Positions 45,337 to 53,483 of a stretch of 64,000 nt of DNA are shown here, piece after piece. The position numbers were made by a program, and so were the translations under genes. The notes under the pieces are model-generated. The model did not search any database and was not told where the DNA came from. It worked only from the letters and a program-made list of their open reading frames with translations. Every line of letters starts with the position of its first letter. Position 1 is the first letter of the stretch. The stretch is from positions 248,001 through 312,000 of the forward strand of contig BMVA01000004.1 in NCBI GenBank assembly GCA_014650475.1, written 5' to 3'. The DNA is from Streptomyces albogriseolus (lineage in GTDB: Bacteria > Actinomycetota > Actinomycetes > Streptomycetales > Streptomycetaceae).

Positions 45337-46799
45337 GGGCGCGCGTGCTCCGCTTACCTCATCTGCGGCAGGACGTCGCCGCCTCGCTCGTGGTCTTCCT
45401 CGTCGCCGTCCCGCTGTGCCTGGGCGTCGCCGTCGCCTCCGGGGCCCCCGCCGAACTCGGCCTGATCACCGGGATCGTGGGCGGCCTGGTCGCCGGACTG
45501 CTGCCGGGCAGCAGCCTCCAGGTGTCCGGCCCGGCCGCCGGCCTGACCGTGCTGGTCTACGAGGCGGTGGACACCTACGGACTGCCCGCACTCGGCGTGA
45601 TCGTGCTCGCCGCGGGACTGCTTCAGCTCCTCATGGGCGCCCTGCGGCTCGGGCGCTGGTTCCGGGCGATGTCGTTGTCCGTGATCGAGGGCATGCTGGC
45701 CGGCATCGGCCTGGTGCTCATCGCCGGCCAGCTCTACACGGCGGCCGGGCTGACGGCGCCCGCGGGCGGCGTCGACAAGCTTCTCGGACTGCCGGGGGCC
45801 GCCGCGGACGTGCTCGCCGGGACAGAGGCGCTCGCCTCGCTGGCCGTCGGCGTGGGCACGGTCGTGGTGATGGTGCTGTGGCGGCGGCTGCCGGGACCGG
45901 CCGGGGCCGTACCGGGGGCGCTCGCCGCGGTGCTGCTGGCGACGGCGGTCACCGCGGCGTTCGGCGTACCGGCCGCGACCGTCGAGGTGCGGGGGCTCGT
46001 CGACGCGGTCCAGCCGCCCGGCGCGGACGCTTTCGGGACGCTCGCGGACATCGGGATGCTCGGCACGGTCGTGGCCTTCGCCCTCATCGCCTCCGCCGAG
46101 AGCCTGTTCAGCGCGGCCGCGGTGGACCGGATGCACACCGGTCCGCGCACCCGGTACAACAAGGAGCTCATGGCGCAGGGCGCGGGCAACACGGTGTGCG
46201 GGCTGCTCGGCGCGCTGCCCATGACCGCGGTCATCGTGCGCAGCTCGGCCAACGTCCAGGCGGGCGCGAGGACCAAGGCGTCCCGGGTGCTGCACGGGGT
46301 GTGGCTGCTGATGTTCGCGGCGCTGCTGCCGTCCGCCCTCGCGCTGATCCCGCTGCCCGCGCTGGCCGGCATCCTGATCCACGCCGGCTGGAAGCTGATC
46401 CCCTTCCGGGGGCTGGTCTCGCTGTGGCGCGGCCAGCGGGGCGAGGCCCTGGTCCTGGTCGTCACGGCCGTGTCGATCGTCATGGTGAACATGTTCGAGG
46501 GGGTGCTGATCGGGCTGGCCCTGTCGGTGGTGAAGACGGCCTGGGAGTCCTCGAAGGTCAAGCTGGAGGTCATGGACAAGGGCGCGGGCCCCGTCCAGGT
46601 CCACCTCTCGGGCAACGCGACGTTCCTGCGCCTGCCGAAGATCCTGGACACCCTGGAGTCCCTCCCCGAGGACCGCCCGGTCGAACTCGACCTCACGGCC
46701 CTCCACCACCTGGACCACGCCTGCAGCACGGCGCTGCACCACTGGGCGGAACGGCACAGCGGGGCGGACACACCGCCGGTGCGGCTGACGATGCGGTGA
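45333..46799 (+). CDS. SulP-family inorganic anion transporter (bldA-type TTA codon)
   Basis: 488 aa. SLC26/SulP carrier for sulfate, bicarbonate or similar anions. About eleven to twelve membrane segments, with LPHLRQDVAASLVVFLVAVPLCLGVAVASGAP near the N-terminus, SLQVSGPAAGLTVLV, and AGILIHAGWKLIPFRGL. A shortened STAS domain follows (about 405-480: GPVQVHLSGNATFLRLPKIL, VELDLTALHHLDHACS). Codon 8 is TTA (45354-45356), read only by the bldA tRNA, the only TTA codon I found in any supported gene of the window. Expression is therefore probably limited to later growth. Substrate cannot be told from sequence. Confidence 0.92.
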   Translation: MRARVLRLPHLRQDVAASLVVFLVAVPLCLGVAVASGAPAELGLITGIVGGLVAGLLPGSSLQVSGPAAGLTVLVYEAVDTYGLPALGVIVLAAGLLQLLMGALRLGRWFRAMSLSVIEGMLAGIGLVLIAGQLYTAAGLTAPAGGVDKLLGLPGAAADVLAGTEALASLAVGVGTVVVMVLWRRLPGPAGAVPGALAAVLLATAVTAAFGVPAATVEVRGLVDAVQPPGADAFGTLADIGMLGTVVAFALIASAESLFSAAAVDRMHTGPRTRYNKELMAQGAGNTVCGLLGALPMTAVIVRSSANVQAGARTKASRVLHGVWLLMFAALLPSALALIPLPALAGILIHAGWKLIPFRGLVSLWRGQRGEALVLVVTAVSIVMVNMFEGVLIGLALSVVKTAWESSKVKLEVMDKGAGPVQVHLSGNATFLRLPKILDTLESLPEDRPVELDLTALHHLDHACSTALHHWAERHSGADTPPVRLTMR

Positions 46800-46803
46800 G
46801 GGC

Positions 46804-46817
46804 GCCCCCTGGGGGCA
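46804..46817. terminator. Hairpin after SulP
   Basis: GCCCCCTGGGGGC, an almost unbroken inverted repeat, begins four bases after the SulP stop. Further G/C stems follow to about 46860. Likely terminator or mRNA stabiliser. Confidence 0.55.
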
Positions 46818-46927
46818 CCGGGTCGGGCTGCCCGGCCCTGGGCCGGGCCCGCGCCGCCAGTCAGCCGGACGGCCGGACCGGCACCCGGTGGCAGCGGGGC
46901 CGACGGCGCCCCGTGTGGGTCCACGCG

Positions 46928-47037
46928 GGCGGGCCCGCCCGGCGGGACACGGGCGGTCTGCGTGGTTCACGGGATCGGCGGCAGGTGATAGACACGGCGG
47001 GGTCACAGTTCCTGTCCGCCAGCAGGAAGGTTTCCCC
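46928..47037 (+). promoter_or_regulatory. phoX upstream region with possible PHO box
   Basis: Contains a perfect palindrome GGGCGGGCCCGCCC (about 46928-46941) and, at about 46954-46975, GGTCTGCGTG followed directly by GTTCACGGGAT, two 11-base-like units that partly fit the PhoP direct-repeat consensus (GTTCACC). AGGAAGG lies seven bases before the phoX ATG. The PHO box match is moderate. Confidence 0.4.
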
Positions 47038-48435
47038 ATGTCAGAAAACGGGTCCCCCCACGGCTCCACGGCAACAACCCGACGCCAGATGCTCGCCCGT
47101 TCCGGCGCCGTCGGTGCCGGCATCGCCTTCACCGGCGCCCTCTCCGAACTGTTCGCCGGCACCTCCGCCGCGCAGAACCTCGGCCACCACGGCTACGGCG
47201 AGCTGGTCCCCGACCCCGACGGACTGCTCGACCTGCCCAAGGGCTTCCGCTACACCGTGCTCTCCAGGGAGGGCGACCAGCTCCGCTCCGGTGAGGGCCC
47301 CGTCCCCTCCAACCACGACGGCATGGCCGCCTTCGCCGGCCGGCAGGGCCGTACCCACCTGGTCCGCAACCATGAGAACCGCGCCACCGGCAGAGTCCCG
47401 GTCCCGGTGATCGACGGGCTGACGTACGACCCGCAGGGCAAGGGCGGCTGCACCGCGCTCACCCTCGACCGGAGCGGCCGCGTGGTCGACGAGCGGGTGG
47501 CGATCGCCGGCACGGCCGTCAACTGCGCGGGCGGGCCCACCCCGTGGAAGACGTGGCTGACCTGCGAGGAGACCGAGGACAAGGCCGGCACCAACGGCTA
47601 CACCAAGGACCACGGCTTCATCTTCGAGGTGGACAGCGCCGACCCCCGCCGCACCGGCGCCGTACCGCTGACCGCGATGGGCCGCTTCGCGCACGAGGCG
47701 ATCGCGGTGGACCCGCAGCGGGGCGTGGTCTACGAGACGGAGGACGCCTTCCAGCGCCCCTTCGGCCTGTTCTACCGCTTCCTGCCGAAGAAGCCGCTCG
47801 GCGGCACGGGCTCGCTGCGCGCGGGCGGCAAGCTCCAGGCGATGCGGGTGCCCGGCGTGCCGGACCTCTCCTCGATCCAGGAGATCGGCGCCCGATTCGA
47901 CGGCATCGAGTGGGTGGACGTCCCCGACCCGCTGGCCGTCGGGACGCCCATCCGTCTCCAGGACTTCGGCCCGAAGGGCATCACCCACGCGCAGAAGCTG
48001 GAGGGCTGCTACTGGGGCGGCCGCTCCGTCTACTTCGTGTCGTCCTTCGCCCGCGCCTCGGACGGTTCGGCCGCCGACCACTACGGACAGATCTGGCGCT
48101 ACGACCCGGACCGCCGCCGCCTCACCCTGGTCGTCGTCTTCGGTCCGGACACCGACATCCAGCTGCCCGGCGAGTCCCCGGACAACATCTGCCTCGCCCC
48201 CAGCGGCGGTCTGATGGTGTGCGAGGACGGCGGCGGCGCCCAGCACGTCTACGGCGTCACCCGGCACGGCGACGTCTATCCGATGGCCCGCAACCGCCAG
48301 AACACGGGTACGGAGGACAAGCCGGACTGGGGCGAGTTCGCCGGCGTCGCGTTCTCCCCGGACGGCCGGACGATGTACGTCAACGTCTACGACCCGGGCA
48401 CGACGTTCGCCGTGACCGGCCCCTGGCGCCGATGA
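47038..48435 (+). CDS. phoX: PhoX-type alkaline phosphatase (DUF839), Tat-exported
   Basis: 465 aa. Phosphate-releasing extracellular enzyme using Ca and Fe. A twin-arginine signal TTRRQMLARSGAVGAG at residues 13-28 directs export of the folded protein. Mature part: VPSNHDGMAAF, HLVRNHENR, TWLTCEETE, RFAHEAIAVDPQRGVVYETED, and PDNICLAPSGGLMVCEDGGG, all usual PhoX propeller motifs with metal-binding acids. Ends before a 19-bp-stem terminator. Probably phosphate-regulated through PhoR-PhoP. Confidence 0.92.
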   Translation: MSENGSPHGSTATTRRQMLARSGAVGAGIAFTGALSELFAGTSAAQNLGHHGYGELVPDPDGLLDLPKGFRYTVLSREGDQLRSGEGPVPSNHDGMAAFAGRQGRTHLVRNHENRATGRVPVPVIDGLTYDPQGKGGCTALTLDRSGRVVDERVAIAGTAVNCAGGPTPWKTWLTCEETEDKAGTNGYTKDHGFIFEVDSADPRRTGAVPLTAMGRFAHEAIAVDPQRGVVYETEDAFQRPFGLFYRFLPKKPLGGTGSLRAGGKLQAMRVPGVPDLSSIQEIGARFDGIEWVDVPDPLAVGTPIRLQDFGPKGITHAQKLEGCYWGGRSVYFVSSFARASDGSAADHYGQIWRYDPDRRRLTLVVVFGPDTDIQLPGESPDNICLAPSGGLMVCEDGGGAQHVYGVTRHGDVYPMARNRQNTGTEDKPDWGEFAGVAFSPDGRTMYVNVYDPGTTFAVTGPWRR

Positions 48436-48439
48436 CACC

Positions 48440-48482
48440 GGGGCGGGGAGGACGGGCGCGGCACGCCCGTCCTCCCCGCCCC
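48440..48482. terminator. Very strong bidirectional terminator between phoX and the SRPBCC gene
   Basis: Perfect 19-bp stem GGGGCGGGGAGGACGGGCG / CGCCCGTCCTCCCCGCCCC (48440-48458 with 48464-48482), loop CGGCA. It sits between convergent stops at 48435 and 48490. The longest perfect stem I noticed in the window. Confidence 0.9.
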
Positions 48483-48489
48483 CGCCGCT

Positions 48490-48975
48490 TCAGCCCTCCA
48501 GCAGCGCGTCCATCTGGCCGACGGCCTGGCTCATGCCCTCGGCCATGCCCATCTCGGCCAGCCGCTCCATCTGCTCCCGGGTGTCGAACACGGACCGCAG
48601 TTCCATCCGCGTCCCGCCCTCGCCCCCGGTGAGGGTCATCCGGACCGTGGTGACCGGCATCTCCGGGTCCGGCCGCCCGTCCTGGTCGGCGAAACCGTCG
48701 GTGAACTCGAGGGACGTCGGCGGCGTGACCGACGAGACCCGCCACCAGCCGCCGTACTTCTCGCCCTCCGGCCCGGTCATGTAGTACTTCACGCCTCCGC
48801 CGGGGGTGAGGTCGTGCTCCTCGACGGTCGCCGGGAATCCGGGCGGGCCCCACCAGCGCTCCAGCAGCCGCGGGTCGGCCCACAGCCGCCAGACCCGCTC
48901 CACCGGTGCGGTGAAGTCCGCGACGAGGGTGAGCGTGAGGGTGTCGACGTCCTTGTCGACACGGGTGACAGTCAT
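48490..48975 (-). CDS. SRPBCC/AHSA1-domain protein
   Basis: 161 aa. START/Bet v1-like fold (AHSA1 group): LVADFTAPVERVWRLWADPRLLERWWGPPGFPATV, then GGWWRVSSVTPPTSLEF and a C-terminal helix RLAEMGMAEGMSQAVGQMDALL. Such proteins bind small hydrophobic ligands. Its ATG overlaps the stop of the ArsR-type regulator gene (ATGA), and this regulator/SRPBCC pair is a common two-gene cassette in actinobacteria. Biological ligand unknown. Confidence 0.9.
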   Translation of the reverse strand: MTVTRVDKDVDTLTLTLVADFTAPVERVWRLWADPRLLERWWGPPGFPATVEEHDLTPGGGVKYYMTGPEGEKYGGWWRVSSVTPPTSLEFTDGFADQDGRPDPEMPVTTVRMTLTGGEGGTRMELRSVFDTREQMERLAEMGMAEGMSQAVGQMDALLEG

Positions 48976-49373
48976 CCGTCCGGTCCTTTCCTGTCGCTTC
49001 CGTTCGCGGGGCCCCGGCCGGCGTCCGGGCCGTCCTCCTCCTCGGAGAGCAGGCCGGACATCCGGTCCACGCGGGCCCGCCAGGCCGACTCCAGCGCGTC
49101 GAGCGCCTGCCGCGCGCGGGCCACCGCGTCGGGGTCGGTGCGCACGAGCTGCTCCCGTCCGCGCCGCTCCTTGGTGACCAGCCCCGCCCGCTCCAGCACC
49201 GTGACGTGTTTCTGCACCGCGGCGAAGCTCATCGGGTACGCGGCGGCCAGCCGTGACACGGACAGCTCACCGCGGACACAGCGGCGCAGCATGTCGCGCC
49301 GCGTCGCGTCGGCGAGCGCGTGGAACAGCCGGTCCACGGCCCGGTCGGCCTCGTCGATCCCATCTACAACCAT
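48972..49373 (-). CDS. ArsR-family transcriptional regulator
   Basis: 133 aa. Winged-helix repressor: FHALADATRRDMLRRCVRGELSVSRLAAAYPMSFAAVQKHVTVLERAGLVTKERRGRE. No metal-binding cysteine pair (no ELCVCDL motif), so it likely senses something other than arsenic. The ATG lies inside a perfect palindrome, so the gene probably has a leaderless or very short leader transcript and represses itself. The C-terminal tail (SEEEDGPDAGRGPANG) is acidic and disordered. Divergent from the FAD/Rieske gene by 82 bp. Confidence 0.9.
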   Translation of the reverse strand: MVVDGIDEADRAVDRLFHALADATRRDMLRRCVRGELSVSRLAAAYPMSFAAVQKHVTVLERAGLVTKERRGREQLVRTDPDAVARARQALDALESAWRARVDRMSGLLSEEEDGPDAGRGPANGSDRKGPDG

Positions 49374-49382
49374 TTGGTTGTA
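49365..49382. promoter_or_regulatory. Palindromic operator overlapping the ArsR start codon
   Basis: TACAACCATTTGGTTGTA: 8-base arms TACAACCA/TGGTTGTA around a central TT. It contains the CAT complement of the regulator's start codon (49371-49373). Best reading: the ArsR protein's own operator, which would block RNA polymerase at the transcription start and might also affect the divergent gene at 49456. Confidence 0.75.
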
Positions 49383-49455
49383 CGTTATCCCCGCGCCCCC
49401 ACGCCCGCAACCGCACACCGCCGTGAAGCCTCCGCGCCGGGGTACCCGCCCCCGC

Positions 49456-50982
49456 ATGACGGAGAAGCAGCACTCGGGTGACTCGTACTGGCTGAACACC
49501 GCGCCCGGCGGGGAGCGCCGCCCCGCACTGGCCGACGACCTCGACGTCGACGTGGCGGTGGTCGGCGGCGGGATCGCCGGTCTGTGCACGGCGTGGGAGC
49601 TGGCCCGGGCGGGGCGCAGTGTCGCCGTGCTGGAGGCGGGCCGGATCGCGGCGGGCGTCACCGGGCACACCACCGCCAAGGTCACCGCGCTGCACTCGCT
49701 GGTCTACGACAAGCTGCGCCGCACCCGCGGCGGCGAGGGCGCGCGGCTGTACGCCAGGTCGCAGGCGGAGGCGATCGAGCGGACCGCCGGGGTGGTGGAG
49801 GAGCTGGGTGTCGACTGCGAGTGGGAGCGGCGCGGCTCGTACACGTACGTCACGGACGCGGACCGGGTGGACGAGGTGCGCGCGGAGGCGCGGGCCGCGC
49901 GGGAGGCGGGCCTGCCCGCGTCGTTCGTGACGGAGACAGGGCTGCCGTTCCCGGTGGCGGGCGCGGTGGAGGTGCCGGACCAGGCGCAGTTCCATCCGCG
50001 CAAGTACCTGCTGGCGCTCGCGGACGACATCGAGGCGTACGGCGGCCGTCTGTACGAGGACACGACCGTGCTGGGGCTGGAGGAGGGCGAGCCCTGCCGG
50101 CTGTCGACGTCGGCCGGGGCGTTCGTGACGGCCCGGGACGTCGTGGTCGCCACGCACTACCCCGTCTTCGACCGCGCGCTGCTGTTCACCCGCCTCTCCC
50201 CGCGCCGCGAGCTGGTGGTGGCGGGACCGGTGCCGGCCGAGCTGGACCCGGAGGGCATGTACATCACCCCGTACGGCGGCTCCCGCTCGGTGCGCACCGC
50301 GCCCTACGGCGACGACGCCTCCCGCCGGCTGCTGGTGGTGACCGGCGAGCACTTCACCCCGGGCACCGGCGACACCCGCGCCCGCTTCGACCGGCTGGCG
50401 CAGTGGGCCCGCCGGCACTTCCCGGGCGTGGAGCTGACGCACTTCTGGGCCACGCAGGACAACGACCCCACCGACACGGTGCCGCTGGTGGGGCCGCTGC
50501 ACCCGGGCGCCCGGCACACCTACGTGGCCACCGGCTTCGGCGGCTGGGGCATGAGCGGCGGCATGATGGCGGGCCGGCTGCTCACCGCGCAGATCACCGG
50601 CGGGGAGTGCGCGTGGGCCGGTCTGTACGACCCGCGGCGCCTGGCCTCGGCCGTGCGGGAGGCGCCGGCCTTCCTCAAGCACCAGGCGCAGGTCGCGGGG
50701 CACTTCGTCGGCGACCGGCTGCGCCCGTCGCCCCCGGTGGAGGCGCTGCCGCCGGGCGAGGGCGCGGTGGTGCGCACGGAGAGCGGCCGGCTGGCGGTGT
50801 ACCGGGACGACGAGGGCGCCCTGCACGCGGTGTCCGCCCGCTGCACGCACATGGGCTGTCTGGTCGGCTTCAACGCGGCCGAGCGCGCGTGGGAGTGCCC
50901 GTGCCACGGGTCCCGCTTCGACACCGACGGGAAGGTCGTGCAGGGGCCGGCGACCAAGCCGCTGGAGCGACGGGACATCTGA
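49456..50982 (+). CDS. FAD-dependent oxidoreductase with C-terminal Rieske [2Fe-2S] domain
   Basis: 508 aa. DAO-type flavoprotein: VAVVGGGIAGLCTAWELARAG (FAD-binding) near residue 33, then TGHTTAKVTALH, and YVATGFGGWGMSGGMMAG near the second FAD site. The C-terminal Rieske domain (about 430-508) has CTHMGC and CPCHGS: Fe-S ligands Cys463, His465, Cys481 and His484, with Cys468/Cys483 able to form the disulfide of high-potential Rieske proteins. Electron donor or acceptor unknown. No Tat signal, so the cluster is cytosolic. A rare fusion outside this family. Confidence 0.9.
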   Translation: MTEKQHSGDSYWLNTAPGGERRPALADDLDVDVAVVGGGIAGLCTAWELARAGRSVAVLEAGRIAAGVTGHTTAKVTALHSLVYDKLRRTRGGEGARLYARSQAEAIERTAGVVEELGVDCEWERRGSYTYVTDADRVDEVRAEARAAREAGLPASFVTETGLPFPVAGAVEVPDQAQFHPRKYLLALADDIEAYGGRLYEDTTVLGLEEGEPCRLSTSAGAFVTARDVVVATHYPVFDRALLFTRLSPRRELVVAGPVPAELDPEGMYITPYGGSRSVRTAPYGDDASRRLLVVTGEHFTPGTGDTRARFDRLAQWARRHFPGVELTHFWATQDNDPTDTVPLVGPLHPGARHTYVATGFGGWGMSGGMMAGRLLTAQITGGECAWAGLYDPRRLASAVREAPAFLKHQAQVAGHFVGDRLRPSPPVEALPPGEGAVVRTESGRLAVYRDDEGALHAVSARCTHMGCLVGFNAAERAWECPCHGSRFDTDGKVVQGPATKPLERRDI

Positions 50983-51085
50983 ATTCGCCCCGGCCGGAGC
51001 GGCGGCGCCTCCGACCGGGTGAGCGCGCCGCCCCCTCCGCCCGAGCCGCGACGGTCACCGCCGACCGTCGCCCTATTTTCATACG

Positions 51086-51928
51086 GTGATCACATTTTCA
51101 CGTCGTGTTATCGCCGTCTGTGCCCTCGCCTCCGCTCTCACCGCGTGCGGCGCCTCCGCCGGTCCCGCCGCGCGGCCGCCCGCGCCCGCGCCCTCCCCCG
51201 CCGTCCCGTCGGCTCCGCCCACGCTCGCCGCGGGCCCCGCGGGGCTCACCCCGGTCTTCGAGCACGGTCCCCGGGCCGCCGGGAAGGTCGTCTCCCTCAC
51301 CTTCGACGCCGACATGACCGCCGACCAGGGCCCGCGGGCCGCGGCGGGCGAGCACTTCGACCACCCGCGGCTGATCGGGACGCTGCGGGCGCTGAAGGTG
51401 CCGGCGACGGTGTTCATGACCGGCCGGTGGGCCGAGGAGTACCCGGACCAGGCCCGCGCCATCGGCCGGGACCCGCTCTTCGAGGTCGCCAACCACTCGT
51501 ACAGCCACTACGCCTTCACCGCCGACTGCTACGGCCTGCCCACGGTGCCGAAGGAGCGGATGCGGGCCGACGTGGAGCGGGCGTACCAGGCGTTCCGCGC
51601 GGTGGGCGTGCCCGACCCGATGCCGTACTTCCGTTTCCCGGGCGGCTGTTACGACCGGCGGGCCCTCGAGGCGCTCACCCCGGCCGGCGTCACGGCCGTG
51701 CAGTGGGACGTCGTCGGCGGCGACGCCTTCGCCACCGACGCGGACGCGGTGGCCCGGCAGGTGCTGGACGGGGTGCGGCCCGGCTCGGTGGTGGTCCTGC
51801 ACTGCACCCGCAGCGCCGCCCCGACGACGGAGGAGGCGGTGCGGAGCATCGTCCCGGAGCTGCGCCGGCAGGGATACCGCTTCGTGAAGGTCTCCGAGCT
51901 GATCGGCGCGGCGAACGGACGCGGCTGA
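51086..51928 (+). CDS. NodB-type polysaccharide deacetylase, predicted lipoprotein
   Basis: 280 aa. CE4 family metal-dependent deacetylase of peptidoglycan or chitin-like polymers. A signal peptide ends at LTACG (Cys about residue 21), followed by an Ala/Pro-rich linker to about 55. Motifs: TFDADMTADQG (catalytic base and metal Asp, variant of TFDDG), NHSYSHY (metal His pair), RFPGGCYD, and VVVLHC. The GTG at 51086 is followed by basic residues; the upstream DNA ends TATTTTCATACG, an AT-rich stretch unusual here and perhaps part of the promoter. Confidence 0.88.
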   Translation: MITFSRRVIAVCALASALTACGASAGPAARPPAPAPSPAVPSAPPTLAAGPAGLTPVFEHGPRAAGKVVSLTFDADMTADQGPRAAAGEHFDHPRLIGTLRALKVPATVFMTGRWAEEYPDQARAIGRDPLFEVANHSYSHYAFTADCYGLPTVPKERMRADVERAYQAFRAVGVPDPMPYFRFPGGCYDRRALEALTPAGVTAVQWDVVGGDAFATDADAVARQVLDGVRPGSVVVLHCTRSAAPTTEEAVRSIVPELRRQGYRFVKVSELIGAANGRG

Positions 51929-51946
51929 CCGTCCTACGCTGGTGTC

Positions 51947-52138
51947 ATGAGCGACGACGTGACCGACCGCGACTACTGCCTCGTCGGCACGGGCCGACCG
52001 CCGAAGGCGGACGGCCCGCCGTACGCGGCGTGCGTCCAGTGCCAGGAGCCCACGGAGTACCCGGAGGCGTACAAGGGCATCACGCTGTGCCCGGTCTGCG
52101 AATGGCGCGAGGCGGAACGCACGGCCTGCTCCGGCTGA
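51947..52138 (+). CDS. Small zinc-ribbon-like protein
   Basis: 63 aa. Two CxxC knuckles, ACVQCQEP and LCPVCEW, spaced about 17 residues, consistent with a single zinc ribbon; another Cys near each end. Acidic N-terminus MSDDVTDRDYCLVG. It begins 18 bp after the deacetylase stop on the same strand, so it may be co-transcribed. I do not recognise a named family. Role could be protein or nucleic-acid binding. Confidence 0.65.
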   Translation: MSDDVTDRDYCLVGTGRPPKADGPPYAACVQCQEPTEYPEAYKGITLCPVCEWREAERTACSG

Positions 52139-52149
52139 CCGGCGCCGTC

Positions 52150-52167
52150 GGGCGGGGCCCGCCGCCC
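52150..52167. terminator. Hairpin between the zinc-ribbon gene and gvpA
   Basis: GGGCGG / CCGCCC stem with a 6-base GC loop in the 35-bp convergent gap. Confidence 0.5.
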
Positions 52168-52173
52168 ACGCCG

Positions 52174-52539
52174 CTACCGTCGCCTCGGTTCCCCGCGAGC
52201 CGACTGGAACGCCTCGGCGACCGTCTCCGCGGCGCCGGACAGCAGCCCCTTGGCCGCTCCCTTGGAGCCCGACTCGCGCATCTTGTCGGGCAGTTCGGTC
52301 AGCCCGGCGGGCTTGCGCGGCCCGGACTCCAGGTCCAGCCGGTTGCACGCCTCGGCGAAGCGCAAGTAGGTGTCGACGCTCGCCACCACGATACGAATGT
52401 CGATCTTGAGAATCTCGATCCCGACCAGCGACACCCGCACGAACGCGTCGATCACCAGCCCTCGGTCGAGGATCAGCTCCAGTACGTCGTAGAGACCGCT
52501 GGAGCCTCCTCCGCCACGCTGCGGCACCGCCTGAGTCAT
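52174..52539 (-). CDS. gvpA: Gas vesicle structural protein GvpA/J-like (orphan)
   Basis: 121 aa. The conserved gas-vesicle core [21 protein letters not shown]-type sequence spans about residues 13-35, with [20 protein letters not shown] after it, forming the amphipathic shell or minor-shell fold. A polar C-terminal tail ([18 protein letters not shown]...) is as in actinobacterial copies. No other gvp gene (F, G, K, L, O, S) lies in the window, so it stands alone. Streptomycetes are not known to float, and their gvp function is unclear. Probably a paralogue of a clustered gvpA elsewhere. Confidence 0.9.
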   Translation of the reverse strand: MTQAVPQRGGGGSSGLYDVLELILDRGLVIDAFVRVSLVGIEILKIDIRIVVASVDTYLRFAEACNRLDLESGPRKPAGLTELPDKMRESGSKGAAKGLLSGAAETVAEAFQSARGEPRRR

Positions 52540-52642
52540 CGCGCATCAGCCCCTTCCCTCCACCCTGGTGCCCCCTCGGCGCCCCTTGATGTCCGTCGGT
52601 GCCGCCCGGCGCCGTCCCCGTCCCGCTTGGCACACTGGGCGG

Positions 52643-53362
52643 GTGAGCGACGACCGGACGACACCCGCCCCCGACAGCCCCTTCCGACCCGACCCGGGCG
52701 ACCGCGACGCGGCGCCGCAGTTCGTGCTGCCGCTGGTGGTCCGTATCGAGCGCGGCTCGCCGCCCGCGCGGACGGACGCGCTGGAGACGGCGGCCCGCGC
52801 GGTGCTGGTGATGCTGACCGACGAGCGGTCGGTGGGCGACGGCGCGTGGGCGCGGGCGATGCGCGACTGGCAGGACGCCCGGATCCGCAAGGTGGTGCGG
52901 CGGGCGCGCGGCGCGGAGTGGCGGCGCGCGGAGGCGCTTCCCGGGATCACCGTGACCGGGAAGACGGCCGAGGTGCGGGTCTTCCCGCCGGTGCCGCTGG
53001 ACGGCTGGCCCAAGGACCTGGCCCGGCTCCAGGTGTCCGGCACCGACCTCGACGACCCGGACCCGGTGCCGCCGGCGGACCCCGGCGTGCCTGTGCTCTG
53101 GATGAATCCGGACCTGGAGATGTCGGCCGGCAAGGCGATGGCCCAGGCCGGGCACGGCGCCCAGCTCGCCTGGTGGGAGCTGCCGGACGCGGCTCGCGAG
53201 GCCTGGCACGCGGCCGGTTTCCCGCTCGCCGTGCGCACCGCCGACCCGGCCGGCTGGCCGGCCCTGACCGGAGGCGGCCTGCCGACGGTGCGCGACGCGG
53301 GCTTCACGGAGATCGCCCCCGGCTCGTGCACCGTGGTGGCGGACCACCCCGCGCTGCGCTGA
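52643..53362 (+). CDS. Peptidyl-tRNA hydrolase 2-like (Pth2-type) protein
   Basis: 239 aa. The C-terminal half (about 150-239) has LWMNPDLEMSAGKAMAQAGHGAQLAWWEL, like the Lys/His-containing active region of Pth2 (GKxxAQxxHA). The N-terminal half (about 25-140) is an extra domain of unknown role, with FVLPLVVRIERGSP and WQDARIRKVVRRARG. Bacteria mostly use Pth1, so an actinobacterial Pth2-type protein may act on other acyl-tRNAs or as a binding protein. The GTG at 52643 follows GGGCGG. Divergent from gvpA. Confidence 0.78.
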   Translation: MSDDRTTPAPDSPFRPDPGDRDAAPQFVLPLVVRIERGSPPARTDALETAARAVLVMLTDERSVGDGAWARAMRDWQDARIRKVVRRARGAEWRRAEALPGITVTGKTAEVRVFPPVPLDGWPKDLARLQVSGTDLDDPDPVPPADPGVPVLWMNPDLEMSAGKAMAQAGHGAQLAWWELPDAAREAWHAAGFPLAVRTADPAGWPALTGGGLPTVRDAGFTEIAPGSCTVVADHPALR

Positions 53363-53483
53363 CCCAGGGCGTGCGCGCACGACTCTTGCCGTGTTCATGA
53401 CGGCCGGTGTACCAATGAGGCGCGGAACTTGAATGTTGTTCATGTTTCTTCGCCGGGGGCCGGCCGAGCCTGAGGAGCAGCGT

